Shown: positions 19,458 to 28,168 of the stretch, piece after piece
How the letters are laid out: each line of letters starts with the position of its first letter
Position numbering within the stretch: the stretch's first letter is position 1
DNA from: Methanothrix thermoacetophila PT
Lineage (GTDB): Archaea; Halobacteriota; Methanosarcinia; Methanotrichales; Methanotrichaceae
DNA: 64,000 nucleotides
Direction of reading: 5' to 3'
NCBI RefSeq assembly: GCF_000014945.1
Contig: NC_008553.1
Location: 310,001 to 374,000, forward strand
Program-made: the position numbers and the translations under genes
Notes under the pieces: generated by a model
Seen by the model: only the letters and a program-made list of their open reading frames with translations
Told to the model about the DNA's origin: nothing
Databases searched by the model: none

Positions 19458-20354
19458 TCAGTCCACCCGTTTCTGAAATACCACCCTGCCCTGGCCACAG
19501 TACTCGTTCTCAAGCTGTATTGTGGCATGCTCTATCCCGAAGATCGAGCTAAGCTTATCTCGTATCTCACTGAGCGTCCTTTGATGGTCTGATTCCGGAG
19601 AGACCACCACATGTGCGCTGAGCAAGATGTTCGAGGAGCAGACGCCCCATATGTGAAGATCATGGACCTGAATTACCCCTGACGCGGTGGAGATCTGGTC
19701 CACGACCTCATCGGTCCTGATGCATTCTGGTACGCCCTCCATGATCAGCCGGAACGAGTCTTTGATGAGTCTGTAGGAGCCGGCAAATATCATGACAGAA
19801 ATGAGCAGGCTGATGATCGGATCCGCGGGGTACCAGCCCGTCCTCCAGATGACAAGCGCTGCTGCGATCACGCCGAGAGATGCTGCTGCATCACCAAGGA
19901 CGTGGAGGATCGCGGACCTCAGGTTAAGATCATCCATGTGGCCATCCCTGCTCAGAACAAATGCGACGATTAGGTTCACGATGAGCCCGAAGGTTGCGAT
20001 GAGAAGCAGGTCCAAGCCCTTCACAGGCTCCGGCTGGAGAAGTCTCCTGTATGCCTCAATGAGAATGACCAGGGCCACGAACCCAAGGGTTAGTCCGTTT
20101 GCAAGCGCCGCAATTACCTCGAAGCGGTGGAAGCCATAGCTGTACCGTTCGCTGGCCGGAAGCGCCGAGATCCTGATCGCGAACCAGCTCAGACCGAGCG
20201 CGAAGAGATCGAGGAATACGTGTGCTGCATCCGAGAGAAGCGCCAGGCTGCCAGTCCACCAGCTCCCCAGAAGCTCAGCTATCAGTATGGATATTGTGAG
20301 GATCATGGCCAGCGAGAAGCGCCGCTCAATAACTCTGACCTCGTGTGCTATCAT
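19458..20354 (-). CDS. Cation diffusion facilitator (zinc-type) exporter
   Basis: A 298-aa CDF antiporter with six membrane helices. The metal site is formed by DAAHVFLD in helix 2 (near 42-49) and HVLGDAAAS in helix 5 (near 151-159), the H/D-x3-D pattern typical of Zn2+ carriers. The C-terminal cytoplasmic domain with HDLHIW and HVVV is the usual ferredoxin-like regulatory domain. It exports Zn2+, Cd2+ or Fe2+ in exchange for protons. Confidence 0.92.
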   Translation of the reverse strand: MIAHEVRVIERRFSLAMILTISILIAELLGSWWTGSLALLSDAAHVFLDLFALGLSWFAIRISALPASERYSYGFHRFEVIAALANGLTLGFVALVILIEAYRRLLQPEPVKGLDLLLIATFGLIVNLIVAFVLSRDGHMDDLNLRSAILHVLGDAAASLGVIAAALVIWRTGWYPADPIISLLISVMIFAGSYRLIKDSFRLIMEGVPECIRTDEVVDQISTASGVIQVHDLHIWGVCSSNILLSAHVVVSPESDHQRTLSEIRDKLSSIFGIEHATIQLENEYCGQGRVVFQKRVD

Positions 20355-20450
20355 GGATGATGACCTATAGATGCGGTTTTTCAGCTGGAATCTTGATCGC
20401 CCAGCAGTCTTTGCCTACTGTTTTGTATACAGTGTGAATGAATCTCTGAG

Positions 20451-20912
20451 TCATGAATAACGCAGGTCTATGTAAACCCCGCTCAGGCATCCGTCACTGT
20501 CCACAATGGCGATTACAGGATACGCGCCCCTCTTTGCGTGAATCTTGATCACGCCAATTGGGTTCTGGGTGTCGGCATCGAGCAGGCTCAGTACGCCGCT
20601 ATCGACTGTGACGTATCCCAGAACGACTCCCTCCCTGAGAGGTATTCGTTCGAGCGAGCTGTACCTCCTGTCACGGTACTCTGCTGCCAGCCCTCCGAAT
20701 GGATCATAGAACATGTAGCTGAAGCCGCGAGCAGGCATTGTGATACATCCGTAGAGCCACGGAGCATGCTCGCTTATCAGCCAGGGCCTTCCAATGCCCA
20801 TATTGAAGAGAACCTCCGCCCTCCTCTCACCAGGGGCATATTCAACCTGTGCATTTACCGAAGCGACTAAGAGCAGCGTAAGGAACAGAAGGCATATTCC
20901 CAGTTTTCTCAT
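20451..20912 (-). CDS. Secreted protein of unknown function (153 aa)
   Basis: A clear signal peptide (MRKLGICLLFLTLLLVASVNAQ) is followed by about 130 beta-rich residues with no family I recognise. The distribution of aromatic residues (PWLISEHAPWLYG, FSYMFYDPFGG) suggests a compact extracellular beta fold. It stands alone, upstream of the metal exporter. Confidence 0.65.
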   Translation of the reverse strand: MRKLGICLLFLTLLLVASVNAQVEYAPGERRAEVLFNMGIGRPWLISEHAPWLYGCITMPARGFSYMFYDPFGGLAAEYRDRRYSSLERIPLREGVVLGYVTVDSGVLSLLDADTQNPIGVIKIHAKRGAYPVIAIVDSDGCLSGVYIDLRYS

Positions 20913-20979
20913 AGAATTTATTCTGATGGAATTGTAGTTATCTCTTTTGCAGGGATCCAGGAGGTCGCTGGATCGATAA

Positions 20980-21080
20980 GGACCTGTCCGGATGGATGCA
21001 GGATAGATGCCTATACTGGAAATCCGGACCTTACCACCTTCTGTAGGTCAGAAACACATAATCCTTGATCGGAACAGTCC
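20980..21080 (+). repeat. Family B element B1
   Basis: 101 bp with ends GGACCTGTCCGGAT and ATCGGAACAGTCC. It lies about 50 bp before the start of the gene at 21132 and carries the TCAGAAACACATAATCCTT block also seen in B2. Confidence 0.65.
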
Positions 21081-21131
21081 ATTGATAATATCCCAAAGAT
21101 TAAATAACATCGCCGGATACCAGGGGGCTGA

Positions 21132-22007
21132 ATGAACCAGAAGGAGTTTGCCAAGGCATTTGCGATATTTGTGGGAGCTGTGATGGTGCTCTCCGCGTTT
21201 GCGGGATTTGTTCTGCGGAGCGGGGATGTGGAAACCCCCTCCAGTCCGGAATCTGTTGAGACTGCACCGCTCTCAGCCTTTGGGGTGAGGGGAAATCTTG
21301 TGGACATGAGCTTCTCCAGCATGCAGGACCTGCTTGAGATGTGTCCGGAAAACACAACATTCGCTTACTGGATCGATCTTGAGGCATCGCAGAACATAAC
21401 AGATGCAGCAGCCTCTGTGATCCCAGAGATATATCCACCTGCTGCTGGGTTGATGTACAGAGACAAGATGTACCCCACTGAGATCAGGCGAGGGGCATCG
21501 GTATTCTTCAACGGCACATGGGCTGAGTTCCATTGGATCATGCCCTTCACCTACAACTACCAGGGGCTTGTGATCCCCTATAATGATTTCATGATCGTGC
21601 CGGCGACCGGGGATCTCGGAAGGGTGTTCGGCAGGCCGACGCTGTTCGGCCCCGAGGGCGCGCTGAAGCAGATCCTGGATGTTATTCTTGGCGGATTCCC
21701 GACTGATCGGCTGACCCTGGCGTATGACGAGATCGCGGATCTCCAGATTGCAGGTGTAGGTGGCATCGAGAACGCACCACTCGGCGGCGAGTATGAGGAG
21801 TTCTATGCAGGCATCACGCAGAGGGAAAACGATGTTTATGTTCGCTGCAGGTTCCTGTCTCCGGCTGGGAATACACTGACAAGAATACAGGCGTTCGCAT
21901 CCAAATACAACATGAGCATCTCGCGCGACGGCAGCATTTTGCGACTCGATGGAACCATCGCACCGGAGGAGATCAGGGGCGTGATCGCGGATCTGCTTGC
22001 GCCCTGA
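21132..22007 (+). CDS. Membrane-anchored extracellular protein, unknown function
   Basis: 291 aa. One N-terminal hydrophobic helix (residues 8-28) anchors or exports the protein; about 260 mostly hydrophilic residues follow. Start ATG is preceded by GGGGGCTGA and a TATA-like ATTAAATA about 30 bp upstream. No motif or family is recognised. It lies just ahead of the L7Ae operon but has its own spacing, so a functional link is not implied. Confidence 0.7.
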   Translation: MNQKEFAKAFAIFVGAVMVLSAFAGFVLRSGDVETPSSPESVETAPLSAFGVRGNLVDMSFSSMQDLLEMCPENTTFAYWIDLEASQNITDAAASVIPEIYPPAAGLMYRDKMYPTEIRRGASVFFNGTWAEFHWIMPFTYNYQGLVIPYNDFMIVPATGDLGRVFGRPTLFGPEGALKQILDVILGGFPTDRLTLAYDEIADLQIAGVGGIENAPLGGEYEEFYAGITQRENDVYVRCRFLSPAGNTLTRIQAFASKYNMSISRDGSILRLDGTIAPEEIRGVIADLLAP

Positions 22008-22076
22008 TAGCGTAAACTTTTTAGATAGGGAGATGGAGCTGGATCTGTTCATTCGAGTGAGGCAATTTTCCGATGA

Positions 22077-22104
22077 ATGATGATGGGCTGGTGCCCTGAA
22101 GGAG
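22077..22104 (+). promoter_or_regulatory. Possible box C/D-like kink-turn in the L7Ae leader
   Basis: An AUGAUGA (box C-like, 22077-22083) is followed after 12 nt by CUGA (box D-like, 22096-22099), with GGGC-UGGU-GCCC able to form a hairpin between them. The ribosome binding site AAGGAG starts right after box D. L7Ae binds kink-turns of this type, and archaeal L7Ae is known to bind its own leader in Sulfolobus, so autoregulation is plausible. The C96 base would be shared between pairings, so the fold needs checking. Confidence 0.35.
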
Positions 22105-22113
22105 ATGTGTGAT

Positions 22114-22482
22114 ATGGCTAGACCGATATACGTGAGGTTTGATGTTCCACCCGAGCTGGCATCAAAGTCGCTTGAAGCGCTTGAGCTGGCTCGCGACACC
22201 GGAAGAATAAAGAAGGGAACGAACGAAGCTACCAAGGCCGTGGAGCGAGGGGTTGCGAAGCTCGTGATAATTGGAGAGGATGTGGAGCCACCTGAGATAG
22301 TGGCACATCTGCCCCCGCTCTGCGAGGAGAAGAACACCCCCTACGTGTACGTGAAGAAACAGAGCGACGTGGGGGCGGCTGCCGGTCTGAGTGTGAAGAG
22401 CGCGGCAGCTGCGATAATAGAGCCGGGAAAGGGAAAGGAGCTGTTGGAGGAGATAATCCAGAAACTCCAGGCTCTGAAGTAG
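22114..22482 (+). CDS. rpl7ae: Ribosomal protein L7Ae
   Basis: Multifunctional K-turn binding protein of the large subunit, box C/D and H/ACA RNPs and archaeal RNase P. From ATG 22114 ([14 protein letters not shown]) it is 122 aa; an ATG at 22105 falls directly behind the GGAG site and is unlikely. The RNA-binding segment [12 protein letters not shown] and [12 protein letters not shown] are typical. It heads the rpl7ae-rps28e-rpl24e-ndk operon. A gene for RNase P RNA, another of its partners, lies 1.7 kb downstream. Confidence 0.95.
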   Translation: MARPIYVRFDVPPELASKSLEALELARDTGRIKKGTNEATKAVERGVAKLVIIGEDVEPPEIVAHLPPLCEEKNTPYVYVKKQSDVGAAAGLSVKSAAAAIIEPGKGKELLEEIIQKLQALK

Positions 22483-22492
22483 GTGATAAATA

Positions 22493-22705
22493 GTGGTTGA
22501 GGAGAACGGCGTCCCCGCAGAAGTCATAGAAGTCATAGGGGTCACCGGAATGCACGGAGAGGCCACCCAGATAAAGTGCAGGATACTGGAGGGCTCGAAC
22601 AAGGGCAGGATCATAACCAGGAACTGCATGGGACCTGTGAGGGTTGGCGATGTCCTGATGCTTCTGGAGACCGCGCGCGAGGCCAAGAAGCTGACAGGCA
22701 GGTGA
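22493..22705 (+). CDS. rps28e: Ribosomal protein S28e
   Basis: A 70-aa small-subunit protein starting with GTG, 10 bp after rpl7ae. [13 protein letters not shown] and the C-terminal [11 protein letters not shown] are diagnostic of S28e, an OB-fold protein found in archaea and eukaryotes. Position between L7Ae and L24e is the standard archaeal order. Confidence 0.95.
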   Translation: MVEENGVPAEVIEVIGVTGMHGEATQIKCRILEGSNKGRIITRNCMGPVRVGDVLMLLETAREAKKLTGR

Positions 22706-22709
22706 TCCA

Positions 22710-22880
22710 ATGGAAGAGAGAAGATGCTCATTCTGCAACACCAGGATCACCCCTGGCACGGGGAAGCTGTATGCAAAGAAGGACGGGACTGTATACTACT
22801 TCTGCTCGTCCAAGTGTGAAAAGAACATGCGGCTTGGCCGCGTTTCCAGGAAGATAAAGTGGGCTCGAAAGGGGGCGTAG
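22710..22880 (+). CDS. rpl24e: Ribosomal protein L24e
   Basis: A 56-aa zinc protein that is short but unmistakable: CSFCNTRI near the N-terminus and FCSSKCEKN near residue 32 supply the four zinc-binding cysteines, followed by a basic tail ending WARKGA. The start is 4 bp after the rps28e stop, with GGTGAT as a ribosome binding site overlapping that stop. Confidence 0.95.
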   Translation: MEERRCSFCNTRITPGTGKLYAKKDGTVYYFCSSKCEKNMRLGRVSRKIKWARKGA

Positions 22881-22883
22881 AGG

Positions 22884-23333
22884 CTGGAGCGCACATTTGT
22901 CATGATAAAGCCTGATGGTGTGCAGAGGGGGCTTGTTGGCAGGATAATCCAGCGGATCGAGGAGAAGGGCTTCAAGATAGTGGCGATGCGCCTCTCGGTC
23001 ATGGACAAAGAGCGTGCTGAGAAGCACTATGCAGAGCACGCTGGAAAGCCCTTCTACGGAGACCTCGTCGAATTCATAACCTCTGGCCCATCTGTGCAGA
23101 TGGTCGTTGAGGGAAAGGGAGTCATATCTGCCATAAGAAAGATGAATGGCGCGACCAACCCCGCCGAGGCAGCACCTGGCACAATCAGAGGCGACTTCGG
23201 GATAGAGACCGGTCGTAATGTGATCCACGGCTCTGACTCTCCTGAGTCTGCAGCCCGCGAGATAGCCCTTCACTTCAGCGACTCAGAGATATTCGAGTAC
23301 AAACGCATCGATGAGCCCTGGCTTTACGAGTGA
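22884..23333 (+). CDS. ndk: Nucleoside diphosphate kinase
   Basis: Exchanges gamma phosphate between NTPs and NDPs. The catalytic histidine lies in NVIHGSDS and the family core [15 protein letters not shown] is present. The first ATG (22902) would cut off ERTFV, which forms the first strand; no ATG, GTG or TTG lies in the right place, but CTG at 22884 gives 149 aa and the canonical M-E-R-T-F start, just after rpl24e with GTAGAGG before it. CTG initiation is therefore inferred. infB, which usually follows, is absent here. Confidence 0.92.
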   Translation: MERTFVMIKPDGVQRGLVGRIIQRIEEKGFKIVAMRLSVMDKERAEKHYAEHAGKPFYGDLVEFITSGPSVQMVVEGKGVISAIRKMNGATNPAEAAPGTIRGDFGIETGRNVIHGSDSPESAAREIALHFSDSEIFEYKRIDEPWLYE

Positions 23334-23466
23334 GCTGGGCTCAGGCGCATCTCTCTTTTATTGCAGTGGACTCTGCTGAGGAGCCCGGGATGTAGCATAT
23401 TTGCTGTATTTGCAGCAATTTTGATAACAGCACACAAAACTCGATGGCCATCTCTGGAGGAGTTGG

Positions 23467-24186
23467 ATGAACCAAAACCACGGGGAATTCGACTGTGATC
23501 TGCACAGCCGAAAGGCCCCGGTAGATTGTGGGATGGGTCAGCATCTTCGATCCAAGCTGGAGAATCGAAGCGATGAAAATCCATCTGTTCGTGGTGGTAA
23601 TAAGCAGGCCATACGCGTCAGCAAACCAGGGATAAGGGCGCTTGGTATCGCAGAGAGCTTCGTGCGCTCGGATTCTTTATCCACGCTGGCAGGCCTGGTG
23701 ATGCGGGGGGATATGCGCATCGATGGTGTTGCGCTTGCTGAGATCACAGTGGGCGGGATGGATGCGACTGATGGAGTGCTGTCGATATACAGAAAGCTCG
23801 GAAGAGAAGATATCAATATTTTAATGCTGAGCGGAAATGTGATCAGCTGGTTCAACATAATAGACCCAGAGAGGATACACAGAGAGACAGGGCTGCCGGT
23901 GATCAGCGTCACTTACGAGGAGTCTGACGGGCTTGAGAGGTACATAGAGGAGTACTTCCCTGGCGATGTGGAGCGGCTGATGAAATACAGGGCGCTTGGC
24001 GAGCGAAGCGCCATCAGGCTGAAAACAGGATACGATCTGTTTGTTAGAGCTCATGGCATCTCTCTGAAGGAGACCAGGGCTGTGCTGAACAGATTTACAA
24101 TCGAGGGAAGGATACCTGAGCCGGTAAGGGTTGCAAGGCTCGTCGCAAGAGCTGCAATGAGGATTGGGCGCGAGTCAGGAGAGTAA
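23467..24186 (+). CDS. DUF99 family protein (endonuclease V-like fold)
   Basis: 239 aa. From about residue 50 it matches DUF99: SKPGIRALGIAESF, GVALAEITVGGMDATDG, and LPVISVTYEE. The family shares the RNase H-like fold of endonuclease V; activity is unknown. The first 48 residues are extra relative to typical members, but the start is well supported by GGAGGAG 8 nt before ATG 23467. Its last 21 bases overlap the 3' end of RNase P RNA on the other strand. Confidence 0.8.
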   Translation: MNQNHGEFDCDLHSRKAPVDCGMGQHLRSKLENRSDENPSVRGGNKQAIRVSKPGIRALGIAESFVRSDSLSTLAGLVMRGDMRIDGVALAEITVGGMDATDGVLSIYRKLGREDINILMLSGNVISWFNIIDPERIHRETGLPVISVTYEESDGLERYIEEYFPGDVERLMKYRALGERSAIRLKTGYDLFVRAHGISLKETRAVLNRFTIEGRIPEPVRVARLVARAAMRIGRESGE

Positions 24187-24478
24187 GCCCCCTTCTGTTT
24201 CGGCGGCATTCAGCTTAGCGCCATACCCGGGCAAGGGGCTGGACACCCCCAGAGCTGCCCTATTTTGGCTTGCACCCACAGGGTTTCGCCGTTTCATCTG
24301 CATTCCGTGAGACCTCCGCCTTTCGGCATCATCGCATTATCACGGCGCAGTCCCGTTTCTGTGCCAGAGCCGGAGCTCTCGCCCCGCATCATCTCGATGC
24401 CTGTGTGTCCAGAGGTGGGGGGACTTTCCACACCGGCCGATACCGGCCAGCGGCAGCCGCCCTTCCTCTCTCGCGCCC
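24166..24478 (-). ncRNA. rnpB: RNase P RNA
   Basis: About 313 nt, the archaeal size. Diagnostic conserved stretches are read on the minus strand: GTGTGGAAAGTCCCCCCACC (CR-I), GGCGAAACCCTGTGGGTGCAAG, GGCGCTAAGCTGAATGCCGCC and the near-terminal ACAGAAGGGGGCTTA (CR-V). The ends are set by P1: 5' GGGCGCGAG (24470-24478) pairs fully with 3' CTCGCGCCC (24166-24174). The RNA processes tRNA 5' ends with L7Ae and other proteins. Its 3' end lies within the DUF99 coding sequence. Confidence 0.95.
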
Positions 24479-25818
24479 GCGTTCGATCATCCCTGGAGAT
24501 CTGCATCATGAGGCAACAGCTTCAAGCGATCTGCAGTCTCGCCTTTCCATCCAGGAATGGGTTTCGTGAATCTCAGAGCCATTCTGGCCATGAGATCCGG
24601 AATACATGCACTGCATTCCAAGCTAGATATAGTTTTTCGATCGTCAGTCTTAGATGCAGAACGCTGCATGCCCTGAGCAATCGCTCAGTCCGAGATGGGT
24701 TCTCCACTTGTATGGCTCTCATCCTCGAATATCGACTCGAAGAGGAAGTACTTCTCAACGTAAGCCTTCAGCTCCTCATCTGATATGCATGACCTCCTCT
24801 TCTCCTCATCGTATAGCCTCTTTATCTCAGAGTGTATGAGATTGAGCCTCCAGTCGTCCTTGTTTATGGTGACGTCCATGTCGATGAGATCTCTCAGAGC
24901 CTCCTCCACCTTGATCTTCAGGACCTCTCTGCCGGATGTTGGGCCTATCATCAGGCTCCTGCTGGCTCCAACGATCTCCGGTGGATACGGCTCATAGGTG
25001 AATGGATTCTTGATCACGCCAGCTGTGTGTATGCCGCTCTCGTGTGAGAATATGTTTCTGCCAACCACTGCCTTGTTCCTTGGAACCCTTATGCCCACAT
25101 GCTCCTCCATGAACTGGGCGAACTCTGTCAGGCATGAGAGGTCGTACTTCTCGAAACCCTCAACCCTGGTTTTCAGAAACAGGAGAACCTTCTCGAGCTC
25201 TGCATTGCCTGCCCTCTCCCCTATGCCCAGAAATGTGAGGTTCGACCAGTTCGCTCCATACCAGTAACCCACAATGGAGTTCACCGTGCCAAATCCGAAA
25301 TCATCGTGGATGTGCGTCTCTATGTTCTTCACCCCGATCTCGCGCAGCCTCCGGACCATGTTTGGTATGGAGTACGGATCGTTCATACCCTCAAACGGCA
25401 GCCCGTACCCGAGGGTATCGCAGATGCGGATGGTGCAATCCCTATCTATATCAATTATCTCCCTCACAAGGGGGTATACAAAGCCCTCCAGATCAGCACG
25501 CGTGATATCCTCCAGATGCGCCCTGGTTCTCAGACCATGATCGACAGCGTACTGGAGTGCGTCAAGATACATCTCCCGTGCAGCCTCCCTGCCGGGAAGA
25601 CCCATCTTTATCAGTATGTGCGGATCCGAGATCGACATCAGTATGCCTGTCTCCCTGATACCATCCATCTCCAGCACGAGATCTATGTCATTCGTGTTCG
25701 CCCTGCTCCAGCCTGTGACCTCCGGGTTACAGCCCATGTCCAGCATCTCTCTTGCGGCCCTCTTATCGGCTTTGCTGAACAGGAATACCTCCAGCTTCTC
25801 TATGCCTATCCTGTGAAG

Positions 25819-26687
25819 GGGTGTGTCTAATATGCTAATATTAGAATATGCTGTATTCCAAAGTTAAGCTAAGATAAATTTTAATATACCATAAAACAAG
25901 CAAATAACATGCTTAAGAGATGGGATACAAGATTATACGATATTAAGTTAATATTAGAAGTATTTGATTCGTTATCGTTAGATTTGCGATCAATAAATGC
26001 TCCAAAACCAAAAGTTTATGATTTGGAGACCATAATTAAGGCACTTTTGATAAAAGAGTTTGAGGGGCATTCTTTAAGATCAGCAGAAGTTAGGATTAAA
26101 GAAGTGCTTGGAATAAGAATTGATCATTCAGTTTTGCATTTCTGGGAAAAGAATTTATCTTCAAATATTGAAGAGATATTAAATAAAGTTCTTGAAAGGT
26201 TACAATCAATAGATTATACAGATAGTTTCATTGATTCCACTAAATTCGCAAATAAAAAAAGGATATCATAAAGATACAAGCAATAACCAGGAAAAATGAA
26301 ACGATATTCCCTGTGGAAACGAGGATAAAATCGGAACTAACAGTGCCTGAGGGATCAGGCTATTTATTTGGTGACGGTGAATATGATTCCAGGAAATTTT
26401 TGAATGATGTTGTAGATAAAGGTTACATGCCTGTTATTAAACCGAGAAAAATAAGTGCCGGTGGTTTTGGATCCAGAATCAGAGATCGGATCTTTAATAG
26501 AGAAATATACAAACACAGATCAGTTTGTGAAGGATTCTTTGGTGCTTTGACCAATTGGTTTGGAGATAGAATACCATGTTTCCTCGAAGAGACAACTATT
26601 ACAAGGATGCTTCTGAGAGTACTGGCTTATGCATTGAGAATTCTATCAAGATTTAGTATAAAATAAATTTGAATGATAGACACACCC
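25819..26687 (+). mobile_element. 869-bp insertion sequence with 10-bp target duplication
   Basis: Ends are GGGTGTGTCTAAT and its inverse ATAGACACACCC (10 bp perfect). TCCTGTGAAG flanks both ends (25809-25818 and 26688-26697). Base composition is much more AT-rich than the host genes. It carries one transposase in two overlapping frames. Family not settled; a 10-bp duplication and a DDE transposase fit IS4/ISH8-like or unclassified groups. Confidence 0.9.
25909..26666 (+). CDS. DDE transposase, two frames joined by a -1 shift at an A7 run
   Basis: Frame 1 (25909-26271, 120 aa) holds the N-terminal region and first catalytic aspartate FIDSTKF. A -1 shift at the run of seven A (about 26251-26257) continues through QAITRKNETIFPVETR to the second aspartate FGDGEYDSRKF and glutamate SVCEGFFGALTNWFGD, ending at 26666. 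The fused product would be about 252 aa. Poly-A slippage is a known way insertion sequences control transposase; a simple inactivating mutation is the alternative. Confidence 0.75.
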
Positions 26688-27038
26688 TCCTGTGAAGGTA
26701 CTCATATATTCTCAGCCTGTCCCTCAGATTTATGACGATTCCGGGCATCTGGGCTCCATCGCGAAGCGTGGAGTCGCTTATGAACACATCATTCCCGTTG
26801 GGCAATCTTATCTTTGGAAGATCCTCATAGGACATGAACTGCATACGCATCAACCTCCAGCCAGGGTCTCTGTGCTTGACATGGTGTGGTTGAAAGGAAT
26901 AACTCCAAAAGCATGCTCAAAGCAGAGTCCACACATACACAAAGAAGCAGGCCCTGTGCCAAATTAAGTGGTCATTGGTGATATTTATAATTTTTGTCGG
27001 ATTTCATATGGTTAAATAAAATAATATTAAAACATTGA

Positions 27039-27114
27039 GTATTCCTATAAACCCTTATTTTTACAATGGCGGATTCTCGCTGATATCGTATTTGACTTGA
27101 ATTTTCCTCAAAAC
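27039..27114 (+). repeat. Family D repeat, truncated copy
   Basis: From GAGTATTCCTATAAACCC to CCTCAAAAC this matches 51720-51800 closely. The last part, including the inverted GGAATACTC end, is replaced by family A element 2. Confidence 0.75.
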
Positions 27115-27230
27115 TGCTGTGTTGAATAATTCGAAGCCTTGTGGCCAATAGCTATCGATTCCTACTAAAGTCTCATGTTATATGAATTAGCTCTCTGCTA
27201 TTGGATTTCCAAACATTATTCAACGCAGCA
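27115..27230 (+). repeat. Family A element 2 (IS-derived MITE)
   Basis: 116 bp, ends TGCTGTGTTGAATAA and TTATTCAACGCAGCA. The interior is nearly identical to copy 3. It sits within or at the broken end of a family D repeat, so it arrived later. Confidence 0.85.
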
Positions 27231-27604
27231 CCCAAATGCGTCGCATAAATTGCATTGCTGGTGGAGTTTTGGAGACGCTTTCTAATCCAAGTCCCGCACC
27301 ATGTGTCATCGAGTTCAAACGCGATACTGCATATTGCGTGACACTCTCTCCTGAATGTTGGAGTTGCGCCCTGCTACTCTAATAGTACATGTCGACTCCT
27401 GAAAGCCCATACAACTGATTCGATGCAGTCTCTCTCATGATGCATTGATCGCGCAACAACTGAGTATGAGCGAACATATCTATATTTGTCGATATCGCAT
27501 GCCATCTAAATAATGTCTGGTGGTCGTGTAGATCTCATCTAGGTTCAAGATGAACACAAATCTTTTTAATTTATAGGAGTCATCAGGGGGTGGAGGTGTT
27601 TGGT

Positions 27605-28168
27605 TTGAAGTCTGTCTATGCAACACTGATGCTTTTCCTGCTGCTGGGGTTAGCCTGTGCAGGCACTTTCACGGCAGGTCTTGATGTTGATACGTATGTG
27701 GACAGGGATAACCCGAACGATACATTTGGAGATGCGACCACGCTGTGGGTGGCATCAGCTGCGGGTGAGCCCGTGAAGATCGCATACATCGGATTTATAA
27801 ATGCATTCGGCAACCAGGGCATATTCTCTCCCGATCAGGTCTCCACAGCAACCCTGAAGCTGACGGTCTCAGATGTGGAGAAGCCTGGTATCATAAAGGT
27901 TTACTTTGTCTATGGATACATCAGCCCTGAGCTCACATGGGAAGATGCCCCTGAGGCTGTGGAGAATGCTTCCGCAGAGATTGAGATCGACTCCCCTGGA
28001 GAGTACACACTGGATGCCACTGACATCATCAAGGAGGCTGTAAGGACGTGCACAGAGGGCTGTCCGTATGGTCTGAAGATCGTCGCTGAAGGTGATGCAT
28101 CAGTCGGCCTTGCCTCCTCAGAGGTATCAAAAGGCTCAACTGAGCTCAAGTACATCGCCGAAATGTAG
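27605..28168 (+). CDS. Secreted DNRLRE-like beta-sandwich protein
   Basis: The TTG at 27605 (MKSVYATLMLFLLLG) is preferred because GGAGGTG lies 6 nt before it; GTG at 27590 would overlap that site. A signal peptide ends near ACAGTF. The remaining 165 residues (DTYVDRDNPNDTFGDATTLWV, LKLTVSDVEKPG, DATDIIKEAVR) follow the DNRLRE/disaggregatase-related domain seen in Methanosarcina surface proteins. Probably part of the cell envelope or matrix. Confidence 0.72.
   Translation: MKSVYATLMLFLLLGLACAGTFTAGLDVDTYVDRDNPNDTFGDATTLWVASAAGEPVKIAYIGFINAFGNQGIFSPDQVSTATLKLTVSDVEKPGIIKVYFVYGYISPELTWEDAPEAVENASAEIEIDSPGEYTLDATDIIKEAVRTCTEGCPYGLKIVAEGDASVGLASSEVSKGSTELKYIAEM

Larger units (their letters stand above)
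24685..26835 (-). pseudogene. LeuA/homocitrate-synthase-like gene split by an insertion sequence
   Basis: The 5' part (26698-26835) and 3' part (24685-25818) flank an 869-bp insertion with a 10-bp duplication. Removing the insert and one duplication joins them in frame as a 423-aa protein (1272 bp). Motifs of the DRE-TIM metallolyase Claisen group are present: DSTLRDGAQMPG, the metal site ETHIHDDFGFG, and GERAGNAELE. The family condenses acetyl-CoA with 2-oxo acids (isopropylmalate, citramalate, homocitrate synthases); the exact substrate is open. As it stands only a truncated N-terminus or an internal-start product (25746) could be made. Confidence 0.88.
26854..27604. other. Intergenic repeat region, 750 bp
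   Basis: Contains a truncated family D repeat (27039-27114) immediately followed by family A element 2 (27115-27230). From 27231 to 27604 I see no gene; a TATA-like TTTTTAATTTATA near 27563 is a candidate promoter for the next gene. Confidence 0.5.

Noticed and set aside
24265-24783. 172-codon plus-strand frame over RNase P RNA
   Set aside because: It is the antisense of a structured RNA and of the LeuA-like gene end; no start signals.
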